NCBI RefSeq assembly: GCF_008831285.2
Contig: NC_045149.1
Span: 12,590,629 to 12,654,628, forward strand
Length of the DNA: 64,000 bases
Direction of reading: 5' to 3'
From: Nymphaea colorata
Taxonomy: Eukaryota > Streptophyta > Magnoliopsida > Nymphaeales > Nymphaeaceae
The translations under genes and the position numbers were made by a program. The notes beneath the pieces were generated by a model. The model was not told where the DNA came from. It saw only the letters and a program-made list of their open reading frames with translations, and searched no databases. Positions 44,311 to 57,085 of this stretch are shown here, in pieces; position 1 is the first letter of the stretch, and each line of letters begins with the position of its first letter.

Positions 44311-46774
44311 TTATAAAGTATATAATATTTATAAAATAATGTCAAAAAAGAAAAACAACAACTAATATGCAACAAAAATATAAAAGAGCATATTCAACTC
44401 GTGTTGATCATTGTTCATAGCTTATAAACAGTTACTAAACTGTTACCTAACACACTATACAATAGAAAATCACTTGAAATCAATCAGGAGAACATATAAA
44501 CAATCACAAATTAAATAAGAAGGTAAAAATTTCAAAGCATTACGACTTTCTTATAATGGAATACTTGACAATGGTACGCTACGATGAAAAATAGAATCGC
44601 ATAAAGTAAGCTATGTCAAAAGCAAGAATATCAAGAAAGAAAACCAATCTATTTTACAATGAAAAAATAAAAAACAAATGTGAGAGCTGTTAGCTTGCAG
44701 CCGTTACTAGAACAAAGAAAGAAAGGGAAAGACTATCGGTTGTCCTCATTTGTAATAGATATGCCAAGGAATTGGTGGTCGTTGAAGACAAGAAGTTCTT
44801 CGGAGAGTAGAGACGCTACAATGCTTTGGGAAAGGCTTAGTCGGACTTAGTGTAGCTGGTCAGGCAGTTAGGTGGGTCAGAGTTAGGGTCCCATCCATAG
44901 TTCAATTTCTATAGGCATTTAACCAACCCACATTGGGCCCACACCAGGTATCAATACAACCTTGTGCCATGGGAGACAAGGGGAAGAAGGGGTGTCTGGC
45001 CCCTTATTCATGCCGTAGGTGCATCTTCCCGCTTACTCATAAACATTTTCTTTTCTCATTCCCATGAAGTATTTTGTATTCTTAATTGATTCATATCAAT
45101 ATTGAAAGCTTTTACTTCTCATTTACAAATCCGTTTTTGTCCTTCACGCTTCACCGATCAGAACTTTGTGACAAGTTCCATGCTTCTAGTAGCTTACCTT
45201 TAGCTTTTATTTCTCATTTGCAACTCCGTCTTTGTCCTTCACGCTTCACCTATCACAACCTTTGTGACAAGCTCCTTGCTTCTAGTAGTTTAACTTTAGC
45301 CTTAGAATAGACCCTTAACTGTTACCTTTCCACCAAAGCCTTCCACACAAGCATTGCCATGAACATCAGTGAAGATGCATTTGCGATGTCCAAGTTGCAA
45401 GGGAAAATGGTTAGATTGAATCGGCAGATAATGATGAGCTTGAACAATTTTTGTCACTTGTTTGACAGAAGGAAATCTGCCATCCAACGGCTGCCTGGTG
45501 TTTAGAATCACTTCAACGTTGCTGACTTCGCATTTTCAAGCATATAGCATGACAGTGAACACCATAAGGCGGTTCCAGGTTTTGCATCATCAGCATCTTT
45601 TTACGACATCTGACAAGGTATGTGCTAGATAATGCGATGGCAGCTAAGAAGAAGGTACTAATTTGTCAGATTGTTGACAATTAAACCAAAAATTGATATT
45701 CAGAAAACCATTCAGCTACATAATAAAACATTTCGTCCATGATCTACAGGAATTTGAACAGTAGAGGAACTCTCTCCATTCAAACGGTGTTATGAAATCC
45801 AAAGCAGGTTCAGTTTGGTGCAAAAACCATGCTTCTTTTATGTTATAATGAAGCTCATCAACTTTAGGTTCTTTCTGCACCTGCTTTTTAGCCACGCACA
45901 TGCCTTAATTGGCAATATGTCATACGTCTAATTATTTTAAATAAGTTACAAATTAGCACCTAATTGTTCAAGAACTAAATTTCTGTAATATAATTAACCT
46001 CATGAATTTCAGGTTTTTTCCATGCCTGTTTATTAGCCACACATATATGCCACTGGCAATATGTTAAACGGCAGCACAACTAGCATCTAATGGTTAACAA
46101 GAACTGCTGGTCCTTCCTTTCACTGGCTAGATATATGAACACTGAGTTGTTGCTTTGCTGAAAAAGGAAAACAACGCTTTCAATTTGCTCCTGTAGCATT
46201 TTTACATTTTTTAATGTTAAAGAGATATGCAAGAACACATTCCGATAGATTGAAATGGAAAAGAAATTTAAAAAGGCCAAGTAGACATCGAGGAGACTGA
46301 ATCTAACTAGCAGTCGTCAAGGTGATGTCCTCTAGAGGCTGTATGCTTCGTCTCTAGTGCTTGCTATCTCACAAACAATCAGAAATCAGGGGTCCTCAAT
46401 ATTAGCTGTCCAACAAGAGGGAAATGACCATGATGATGATGGTGATAAGTATCATAATTGAAGAGAATAATGGTGATTGCAGGGATGGAGAAGAAAATAA
46501 AACTATTCAAATGATTGCCATAGTATATACTAACAGGGTACAGCTTTTCTAGTACGAACAAATATGCTCAGAGGGTATGCATAAAGTGATAAAACTGAAT
46601 AGGCAACTCAAGGTTGATCAGCTAAAATAATTCATAACATCAATCCTAATCATAGGTCATACTGAAAAGGATAAGATATCTAGCTCGTGAACAAAAATGT
46701 TTGGAGTGAACATGTATCCTAGCACCTCATTCTGAGACTAAGAATCCTACTCACCAGCATATTAGTCAGTAGAA
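44311..46774. other. Intergenic region with a 95-bp tandem duplication
   Basis: Mostly AT-rich. 45108-45298 holds two units of about 95 bp, each with gtccttcacgcttcacc and gcttctagtag. On the minus strand 45302-45540 has an exon-like frame (see findings). 46420-46455 is a gatgatggtgat simple repeat. The 3' untranslated part of the gene at 46775-48125 probably lies just below 46775. Confidence 0.45.
45302..45540 (-). other. Exon-like open frame of unknown identity
   Basis: The minus strand reads EVSNVEVILNTRQPLDGRF, then SVKQVTKIVQAHHYLPIQSN, HFPLQLGHRKCIFTDVHGNA and CVEGFGGK. A donor-like GTAACA follows GGAAAG at the low end, and an AG acceptor candidate lies before CAACGTTGAAG. It has protein-like composition and no repeat signature. 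I do not recognise it and found no partner exons. A chance open frame is possible. Confidence 0.3.
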
Positions 46775-48125
46775 CTATGCCCGACCTTTCCCATGCCCAG
46801 AATTGGGCTCACTGTCTTCATTGTGAGGTTCCTCTCCTGTCTTAAAAATAAGCTTCTTTACAGAATGTTGAGCAGACTGTATCACATCCTTGATCTACAA
46901 TGCATCAAAAGTTTCACTTAGGCAATCTCGTAATTGCACTGGAAATGCTATTCATGATAAACGGATGCCTGTCTAGAGCCTAGACATTGCAGAAAAATAG
47001 TCAATAAACAGAATAATCAAATTCGGCCACCAGTGAACGGATACAGACGGAGACGATGCTGCCAATTACTTCAAAGTAAGTATAGACTAAGAATTCATAC
47101 CAACAAGTCACCTTCTCAATGCAGCCTAACATAACCAACATTGGACAACAAAAGCACTCCAGCAACTATCAGACAGCATTAAGTGTGCCTCAGTTTGACG
47201 AATATGCAGATAGCCAAGTCCAATAGCAATGAAGCAATATAAATAATCAGCTCAGTCAATCCAACTGGGAACTGGCAGACAGATTCAAGCTACTAGGCTC
47301 GGACCAATTACGGGTTCAAATGACACTTAGTTGGATAGTACATGCTATCAATGACATACGGTCTTGATTTTATCATGCAGAGTTAGTGTCCATCTTCAAT
47401 ATTTACATACATAAACGATAGAAACACAACTGCATGGAAAAAAGTAGCCAATTCCAAAACAACTGCTTCTAGTTAAACTTCGCAACAATAACTACCACCA
47501 ATTTCCAGATATGATTCAATGGAAAGGGAACTACCAGTTTTAGCGATAGATGCAAAGACAGGGATGCACGAAAAGAGGCCGACTCGGTAATTGAAACAAT
47601 CAGGTCATGGGGGAAAGAGTTGCTGATCTCCTGTCAGACCAAGTCTTTGCGGATTGCCAGAAAGACTGGGGAGCGAAGGTCGACCATGAACAAGGCCAAG
47701 GGACCCGGATGCTTATTTCTTCGAGTTGCTAGTCGCGTCCTATAGATGGAAAAGTAAGTCTTTTACCATCAATCATCTGAAGCCTGTTCAAGTGGCCAAG
47801 TCTCCGCCATGACCATCGAGCACAGACCAGGAAAATTCGTGCGTAGCTTCCTCAGTTTTCAAATTAAACGAGTTGACAATGAAGAATACAAGGCAATTCA
47901 AAACATCCATCAGAAAATGAAACAATTTGTGCCAAGTGAGGAAGCCAAGAGGCAGATTCAAATGCACACTCTGAACAATTCCAATAAAAAGAACACAGAA
48001 GGCACCAGTACAGGGTCGAGGGCGTTCGGATAAGGGCCATAGTCGGCGGTAAGAAGGAAATAAGTAGCCGTCGCAGTTCCAACCATCGTCAACCTCCTCA
48101 CCAGCCTGTCCGTCTTCGGGTCCAT
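46775..48125 (-). CDS. Small conserved plant protein, 77 residues, two exons
   Basis: Exon 1 (48125-48012) begins at ATG 48125 with MDPKTDRLVRRLTMVGTATA and runs through TYFLLTADYGPYPNALDP to a GT donor at 48011-48010. Exon 2 (46894-46775) follows an AG acceptor (gcattgtag) with IKDVIQSAQHSVKKLIFKTG and a polar C-terminus ending GKGRA and TAG. Both exons are whole codons, so the junction reads LDP-IKDVIQSA. From memory this matches a small family of plant proteins of about 75-85 residues that start MDPKTDRLVRR with one weak hydrophobic stretch (about residues 14-26) and an amphipathic C-terminal helix. Function is unknown to me. An upstream in-frame ATG at 48173 exists but is not typical. The intron is 1117 bp. 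The gene looks intact. Confidence 0.8.
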
Positions 48126-51100
48126 CCTCAACCTTTTCCTTTGCTCCCGCGCACCCCCGTAACCAGCAACCACAGGTTATGTATTTGGGGACCAACAGCT
48201 AGCGGAAGCTTCTTCTACATAAATGTCCAAAACTGCAATCAAAATGCAATAATTGAAAAATGGCATTTGACAATTTGCTTCTGTCTCGCAAATTGTCTCG
48301 AACCTTGTGGAAGCCCAAACCCTCAAAATTGTCGCTAGTTTTTTCAGTGAAGGCACATTTTTGAATGAGCCAACAGAATTGTCCCAAAATGTACTTTCGA
48401 GATATCGTGTTTAGAAATTATAATATCAAAAACCAAACACAAACACTAGGTTCGGGTGTAGAATTGAAATTCCACAAACGTGTATCCACCTCCAGTGGGA
48501 GTGATAAAGTTTTCCAACTTCTCGATTGGGCACCTGTTTGAAGATTTTGGAAGTGGGATGTCAGGAAAAAGTTTTGATAAGCTTCAAACAAAAAGAAACA
48601 ACTTCCATGGATTGCAGCCAAAAAAAGCACACCCCAAGTGTTTTAGTTTCTTAACTTTCTTTAATCTAAAAATTGGCATTCCATGAGTCACACTAAGTAA
48701 AATTCACCGGATGGGATTGGAGGCGGGGAGGGAGAGAGAGAGAGTGAGTGAGGGTCCTCACCAGAAATCCCTATTTGGACAAAGAAATTCACAATTTGCA
48801 AATAAATGGTTAATTGTACAAATCCAAGAGGCCAATCTAGGTTTAATGCCTATTTCTACATGTGCAAACCACCTTGGTTTAACCTCAAATTGACATATTT
48901 TGACATTTTTCCTAAATACCCTTGTCAATACATGTAATGACTATTTTACACAAATTATAGCAACTTAAGGGAAACTGTTATAAAATGTAAATGAGGTCAA
49001 ATCATGTGTCAATACTTCATTTCTAACTGGAGAACTCGAGATTATGTGTAAAAACCATTTTTTTCATCCATTCCAAATTCGATTTTCCAAGTGGTATCTC
49101 AAAATTACCTTATTAGTTACAATATTTAACTACTAAGGTTTAGTTACAATAGCCATTTTCTCCACTCCCAATGACTGAAGCATGAATTTTTAAGGTTCCC
49201 CTTCCAAGAAACTTGGGATCAATATGTCCGAGATAATGTATCCTAATTAATAAATTGTTCCCCATATGTCCCAATTGGACACATATGGATTAAATTTGCA
49301 GCCTAAATATAGCTAAAATACATGAAATAGCAGCCAAATTGTGTGAATTAGGTAAGGGCAATTCTTGAATTCAAGATTACGAATATATGATATATTAACG
49401 CATAAAAAATGAATTTAGAACCTAAATTCACAAAATGGGATCATGTGTCGACCTTTCATGGTCAAACTTGTCCTAAAAACATTGCCTAATTTAGAAAGCA
49501 TGCCATTCTCTTGAGAAGGATGCCATGGATGCCAAGTTACATTACAGACTCATCCACCACTGAAAATATTCCATGAAAGAAACTATGCACCACACCTATG
49601 AATTATATGCAATAAAATATGAGACCCTAGCTAATATATGCATATTTTTCTAAGATCTGGCCACATTCTATGGGATTTTGTTCATGAAAATCATCACGAA
49701 CATGTTGATCAACACCCCTGGAGATTAGAGACGCCTTCATGAAGCTGGATACGTAACTCAACATGAAACTAAATGCAAGACTAGCTGGCAATGAAGGGTT
49801 TCAACCAGAAACACACAACACTCCTTAACCCCTAATTTTATATGAAAATCATGGATCAAGATGAGTTTCAGTTAGTTTCAACGTGTTGGATGAAACATCA
49901 TAGGATTAGAACCCAAAACATGATTTAAAGCTTCTCTAATAAAAAAAAGGAAGAAATAGGAAAAAATGTAATGAAATGCATACTACACTTGGCTACACCT
50001 TGCCAATTTCAACAATTTAACACCATAAAATTCAATGATGTCTCAGTTACCCCAGCAAGGGAATCACGAATTTCCTTGCTTTTCTCATGTGAAGAACATG
50101 CCGAAGATGGCCTAGATAAAGATTTATTGACACATAATGTCAAAATTAATAAAACCATTCAAATGAATCATAAACATTAAAAAGGACTCTACTGATTACT
50201 CGGAACAACAGTCACCTCGTTGGTCAAAGGTTTTGATTTGCCGCCCTCAACATCAGTCACCTCGTTGGTTGGTTTCCCAGGAACAACACTTAACCATTGG
50301 AACTGGGGACGTGGAGAGAAGAACCCAAGGAAAAACAAAAGACCCAACCAAATGTTGAACAAGTGACAAACACCACAATCCTTCGATAACCAGTCCACAA
50401 ACATGAAACCTTGGAAAATAAGCTAACGCTTTGTTGCTACCTTTCACAACTAGCAAGCCAAGTAATGAATAGACACAAGAAATATAGAATTGGAATATGA
50501 GAAAGTGAGAAAGGGAGAAAAGATTTCAAACACATATCAAATCTTGCTATCAAGCATCAACATGAAGATGGACATTGGGAAGATCAACACATGGCAGCAA
50601 CTTCAACACCCTTGAGTGACCTCCCCTTTTGTTTCTCATAGATTTTAACCTTAGGAGTCGACGAGAACCTTTTAATAAAATCCACACACACTCAAAACAT
50701 AGATTGAAGCTGCTCAAACAAGCTTGGCACCAATTTTAGGGGCAATCTTGGAACATCTTTCCATAAAACTTACATGGTTCATGGTTTTGGAATGTGAATC
50801 ATGTCTTAATATGGTAGGTCAGTATCCAAATTCCCCACAAAAAATATCCAAATCATAAAAACATGCATAATTTGATTATTTCAACTCTTGTTTCAATGCA
50901 ACTTATTGTCATTGTGACACCGAAAACCACCTAAACACGGGTTTCAAGCACTAAGTCCATGGATGAATGTGTAATTTGTAAGCTCAAAAAAATTATACAT
51001 TTCATGCATCACCATACTCCCTCATGCTTAGATGTTGTTAGTCCTCAAGCAACACTACATAAAACTAAAATCAAGCAACTATCAAAAGCAACAAGTGCAA

Positions 51101-51710
51101 ATTGATGCAAATGTATGATATACAACAATCTTGACCAGCTCAACTCAACTTTGTAGGAATTATTATTGCATTTAGTGCATGTAACAAGCTTTTGAACAAC
51201 CGGTTTTCATCCTAATAAATGAATGAAGTCATTGAGGGTTTTCATTTATCATACCCACAAACATCTTTTTGTCATGAGCTTTTATGATACAAAGTAACCT
51301 TAGCATTAAATTTTTGAAATTGTAGTATTTGAGACTAAAATGTGAAAACTTTATCCTTTAGTAATGCATTTTCTTCTTTTAAAGCATGTATGATACCCGT
51401 GTTAGAGGACGAACCAAACTGAGAATGACTAACACAAGCCCTATCATTCATACCCTACCATGTCTCTCCTATCCCATCACCCGGGTGTAGACCTCATTAC
51501 TTCTTAGTGTATCTTGTGTTCCTTCAGGCAACACTTAGAATTGTTCTTTTACCTGATCCTACAAAGCCTAATAAAACATATTGTGAATAATGTTATTATT
51601 CACAGCTACTAAGATGGAATAATATAATTGTTTGAGTGAGACTTATAATAACACTATTGGTTTTAGGATTTGAGTAGTTCAGTTCATACTAATCCTAGTA
51701 CTCAATGGAC

Positions 51711-51830
51711 AACTACTTAGCACGTGATGACTGCTCTGAACTTTCCCCAATATACATTGCAACACAAGTTAACTACTTAGCACGTGATGACTGCTCTGAA
51801 CTTTCCCCAATATACATTGCAACACAAGTT
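51711..51830. repeat. Perfect 60-bp tandem duplication
   Basis: Two head-to-tail units, 51711-51770 and 51771-51830, starting aactacttagcacgtgatg and ending caacacaagtt. I see no difference between them, so the event is recent or the region was homogenised. An assembly artefact is also possible. Confidence 0.95.
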
Positions 51831-52778
51831 ATCAGTTAATATATTCCGTTATATCATACATGAACACACATAATATTTACCTCATTCTCCTTGAAATATG
51901 CAAAGCTTTGCATGCCTGTTATATGCAAATATTTTTGTTTGGCAAGTGCCAGTGCATTTCTTTTACTAATTTCCTAAAACACAAAAGCACATATATTTTG
52001 TAATGTTGTCTTTACCTATAAAACCTACTAATATACAATATATATATGCTCTTGACTTATCTTCGCAAAGTAGTTTACATCATGCCATTAATAAGAAGCT
52101 TCTTCACTAAGTTGGCTAAAAATGCCCACTAGTCCAATGGTCTCGCAGGCTTCCTTTGTTTACATCATCTCATTGTTGATGGTCTCCGATGATCCTTCAC
52201 TTGAACAAGGTTACAGGAAAGCGAGGATCTTGATGGTTCAAGCATGGCCGGAGCTACAGTCATCATTCAATCAATCATGTATGACCTAAGCAGTAGTAGG
52301 GGTGGGATTGACTTGTGGCAGAATCGTCCTTAGTCACCCGAAAAGAGTAGACTCATCCTTCAAATTTTGCAGCTGGAGGTTCGGGGTTGTGGAGACCCAC
52401 CAATCGACGGCACTTGGGTTGGAATAAAACAGGGAAGGAAGGCAATTGCAGTTCCCTATATGGAAGCGAAGCACTTGCGGACGCTAGTAGGCTAGTGGGG
52501 TCAGGTAGTCGGGAATGGTTGGTGCATGTAAAGCCGACAGGGAAAGCCGGGAATGGTTGGTGCATGCAAAGCCACTCGGGAAGAGAATATACTCGAGTTG
52601 TAGACAAGTCCCAGACTCACGGGCCATAAGATCTCTCTCACTCCCGTCGCAGCCACCAACGGATCAGAAAACCCTTCAATTTAAAACACACAGGCACACA
52701 CTTGTTCCTCAAATCTGTCTCTCTCTTGTGCGCGCTTGCGCTTGCAGACCTCGCTCTGCAACTCGCTTACCGAGGTGC

Positions 52779-52810
52779 TCTCTCTCTCTCTCTGTTTCTC
52801 TCTCTTGCAG
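52779..52810 (+). promoter_or_regulatory. CT-rich tract upstream of the channel gene start
   Basis: Repeated ctctctct ending ctctcttgcag, 15 bases before the ATG at 52825. It may be a plant Y-patch in the 5' leader, or the acceptor of a leader intron (CAG at 52808-52810). The sequence does not decide between them. Confidence 0.45.
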
Positions 52811-52824
52811 GCATTCGAACGCAC

Positions 52825-55800
52825 ATGGACCCCCGCACCCTCGGCCTCCTGCTCTCCCTTCCCAAAGTCCCCCACTCAAACACTTTCCACTCCAGCGTAG
52901 GACTTCCGTGCCACCACCGCCCACCCTTCTTCTTCAATCGCGCCATCATATGCTCCGGTGCAAACTCCAAGCCCCAGCCACCGCCGTCGCAACCAGTGCC
53001 ACCTCTTCCTCCGCTGCCGGGACTGAGCTTGCTGTCCATCTCCGATTGGGCAGACTCCATCAAGGAGCGGGGGATGCAGCAACGGCGACAGCTTTATACT
53101 CACGAGAAGTGGGTGGAGCACCGCAGTTCCCGCCGCCACGTCCGTCATGTTGCTTCCTCCCTCTCCTCCCGCGTCATCGTCTCTCTCATTCCTCCTGTCC
53201 TTGTCTTCACCTCAGTCGCGGTCCTTGTCGCCGCCTACAACTCCGCCGTCTCTCTCCGCCTCCTCCCGGAGTTTCTTCCGCTCCTCCACGCTCCTGCCCT
53301 CCCTTACCAGCTCACCGCGCCAGCCCTCGCCCTCTTGCTCGTCTTCCGCACGGAAGCCTCCTATTCAAGGTTCGAGGAGGCCCGCCGAACGTGGGCAAAG
53401 GTCATCGCTGGCGCCCGTGACCTCGCCAGGGCAGCTGCTGCCTGGGTCAGTCTCCCCGAGGATGAACACCTCCGGGACGCCATCATCCAGTACGTCATGG
53501 CATTTCCCCTGGCTCTGAAGGTGAAGATAACCGTCCCATTTCTGTTTCTATTTTCCGCTTCTCCCTTGGCTTTCTTTTTGTGCAATTTCTGTCTGAACGT
53601 TCTTAAATACCTTGTCTGCAGTTATTTGTGTGCAATTGTTGAGACAATGCTGAATTAGTCGTAGAAATGGCAAATAGTTATTTCAACACCTCAGTTATGT
53701 ATTGAAGACAACGCTGTTAAGTGCGATGAGGCAAAACAAAGCACTAAGCCTGTTAAGCATGTGAAGCTAGGCGCAGTGAAGCATAAGTTTCATGACAAAA
53801 AAATGTCAATTATGATAATATCCACAAAAACAATGTCAAAACTGCAATAGAGAAAGGTAGCTGCCATGTTGCCCAAGCAGTGCATGGTTAGCTTCCATAT
53901 TGTCCAGGTGGTATTGTATCTTCCGACCTACTCAAGAAGTAGAAAACTGCAATTCTTAGGATTCATGGTAGGCTTGGTCACTCATAGAAATCTCAATTTG
54001 ACTAGTAAACTAATTGGTTATTGAGAAACATACAATGACTAGGAAATAACACTAGCAGCCTGTTTGATGGCCACAGACAAAACTCCATGGAGAGAAATCC
54101 ATGAATCTCAATCCATTGATGATAATCCAAAAGATAAAAATCCATGTCCTGATTTTTTACCTGTGTGGGATGGGCATAGACAAAAATCCACAAATAGATG
54201 TTCATTGTTTGATGACTAGATAAAATTTTAAAGGATAAAAAATTAAACCGTTGCTGGAAACATGTGCATTGTTTACAATATGTGAAACAATGCAATCTAA
54301 ACACAACTATTTCTTGGTAAAATAAATAAGCAACTTGATAAAAAATCACACAAGCTGCTGAATGAGCAGAATTACTCACTCACTCGAACATAATGCATCA
54401 CAAAGGAATGTCAGTATGCAAACTGATAAATAATCTCACAGGCTGATGATACATAAAATAACACAAACCCAAATTTGTTCACATGCATACATGTTCCTTA
54501 ATGAGTAGAATAGCTTGTGTACCTAGCAATCAGCCACCTAGGATTCAGCTTCATGAAATTGATCCACTTATTAACAATTTGAAAAATATAATAAGCAAGA
54601 AGAAATGATTAAATGTGTCTGCCTTATAAGTTGAAGAAACCCCTCTTATCTGTGCATCGCCTGCTGATGAACATATTCTGGCAAATGTTAGACCATAAAA
54701 AGGAAGGAAGCTATTGCAGAATAAGAAGAAGAAAAATACGAGTGGGGAGAAGGCCATCAAAAGGGATGTGTTGATACTTGATAGGATGAAGCAGAGGACA
54801 CATAGTTGAAGAAGAAAGGGGAAAAAAAGCCATGCGGAGGAAGAAGGAGATGAATGTTGACAAGAAGAAGAAGAAGGGGAAGAAGCAAATAACAATGCAA
54901 AAGAAGAACAAGGGGGAACGAGAGAGAAACTTGCTGGTGCTGGTTAGCTGCAGCGGCTGTGAGACGAGAGGGGGGACTACAGTGCGGTGAATGCCCTAAT
55001 GGACAAAAATTTTTTACCAGAGGAAAAAGTAGGACCTCTTGATTAAGAGGAAGAAGAAAAAGAAAAAAAACCTCTTGATTAAGAGGAAAACAAGAAGAGC
55101 ACCACACCTCTCCAGCAGTGCAGGAAACTAAGAGAAGCCTAGAACAGAATCAAGTGCAGGCTTATGATTACCACTAGCAGGAATCATATTTATCCTTCCG
55201 AAATAGAATGTATGTTCCTCCAAAAACAGAACTTGGTGTCCAAATGTTGGTCACAGTTCCATGATGCATCAGAGGTTCCATGATGCATCAGAGGCTGGAC
55301 ATCAAGGGTGGAGGACATACTGAAGGACTCGCCACACCTTCTACTAGCCTTGACTTGGATGTTCGAGTGTATGTGAAGGTCTGATAAGTTTTCCAATGGA
55401 ATACCCTCCAGTCAGCTGGTCTTCAATAATCCCTTTCTATTCCTTTGCAAATATAGGGGATCTATTTATGGACTTCATAGAAGGGTACCAAAATCTAAAA
55501 ATAAATCAGTGATTTGTATGGTCATGGACATACTATCCAATATTCACATTTCGCCACATTAGCCCAATGCCTTTTCAGCCAAGGAAGTAGCAAGAACTTT
55601 TCAGGAACACATCGGCAAAGTCCATGGAATGCCTAGGTCCACATTGAGTGTGACCCCTTATTTCCAAGTTGTATGGCAAAATTATTTTAAATTGTAGGGA
55701 ACCACACTAAAAATGAGTACACCATACCATCACAAATGTATGGTTAAACAGAAGTGATTAATCAAGTTCTAGAAATGTGCGTTACCTGCGCTTTCGTGTC

Positions 55801-57047
55801 TCTCCGTGTGGTCAGCCAAGATTCTATTTTGAACTTCAGCCTCATAACTGGACGGAGTATCTACCATGGGCTGAATTTGTATATAAGACAGATTCTGACT
55901 CAGTCACCTGGTCTTTCTCCATTCAAACTGGTCTATGGGGGACCCCCTTTCTGTTTCACCCTTAGGCTAATCAGCTAGATGAAGTCAATGTTCAACTAAT
56001 TAGTTGGGATAAGGTGTTTGAAGCCGTTAAGGGAATGTTGGCAGAGTCACGACATGTAAAAGGGCAAATGGATATGCAGTATCAATTGTATTATATCTCA
56101 GGAACCTCCCCCATCGAAAGGTGCCACACAAGGCAGCAAGAGTACATAATCTTTCAGCAAGATATGTGGATTGTGGGTCTTTCCAGATTGTGGAAACAAT
56201 AGGAAACCTTTCTTACAACCTCCAGTTTCCTGATGTTTCCTCTTTCCACCCTGTATTTTATGTGTCTAGGCTGAAACCCTGCAATAAGCAGGCTCTTCCA
56301 ACAGGTCTGCTCACTTCTCTTCCCTCCTCTTGTCAATAGACTATCTTTCCCTTTCAAATCCTGGAACAAAGATCAGTTAGGAGGTTGGGCCGCTCTTCCT
56401 TGCACTGGCTAGTGGAATGACAGTGAGAAGATGCTCCTAGTCCTACCCCAACTTGGGAGGATTCTTCCCTACTTTAGCAGCTATTCCAGACTTTCTTACC
56501 TTAAGGACAAGGTGTTGATTAAGGGGAGGGGGTTATTGATAGTGATAACATGACCTCATGACTCTTTTTGTAAATATTGAGATGCTAGGAGTTTGAGTAT
56601 TGGAGTAATAAGTCGGGTTTAGGGTCAGTGATGGAGTCAGACCCATAATAGTGTATTCACCAATAAATTTGGTACTTGGTGAGCCCCTTCTTTACGAAAG
56701 GTATCTGAAGCTGACTGATTAACCATAGCTTAGAAGGGTTATTAAGATGTGTGAGTTGCTTTTCCCTTCTTGTAGGTCTCTAGTGTGACTGGCAGCCATA
56801 GCTGGCAAACCCGAGAGTCGGACTCTGACTGTTAGAAGACCGGGTCAGTGGGTCGTGAGTTGACTTGGTGACTCGGTCAGGTTAAGTCGTAAATTTTTAT
56901 AGTATATTTTTAATCTAATCTTGTAGTGTAATCTATTGCCTTCCCACCCAACATAAAGCAACATGGTATTGGTTTTGATTTATCAGCAACTCTAACCATG
57001 AATGAGGTCATGAATCTAAGAACACTTGCTTAGGTTGTATTTATATA

Positions 57048-57085
<38 letters not shown>

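Larger units (their letters stand above)
48126..52824. other. Intergenic region upstream of both genes
   Basis: It separates the two divergent genes and holds the 5' regions of both. 48730-48760 is a GA-rich run. 48900-51100 is AT-rich DNA with LTR-relic character but no clear ends. 51711-51830 is a perfect 60-bp tandem duplication. 52510-52572 holds two 25-bp direct repeats (gggaatggttggtgcatg). No CDS is supported. Confidence 0.5.

Noticed and set aside
47809-48033. Plus-strand frame of 74 codons
   Set aside because: It is antisense to exon 1 and intron of the small-protein gene and lacks motifs.
52702-52824. In-frame extension of the channel protein upstream of the ATG at 52825
   Set aside because: The extension would begin at a TTG codon and translates CT-rich leader; the first ATG in frame is 52825 and a transit-peptide-like start follows it.
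52515-53420. A 301-codon frame and several antisense frames over exon 1 of the channel gene
   Set aside because: They overlap the true frame in GC-rich DNA; only the 52825 frame has bestrophin-family motifs and joins to the later exons.
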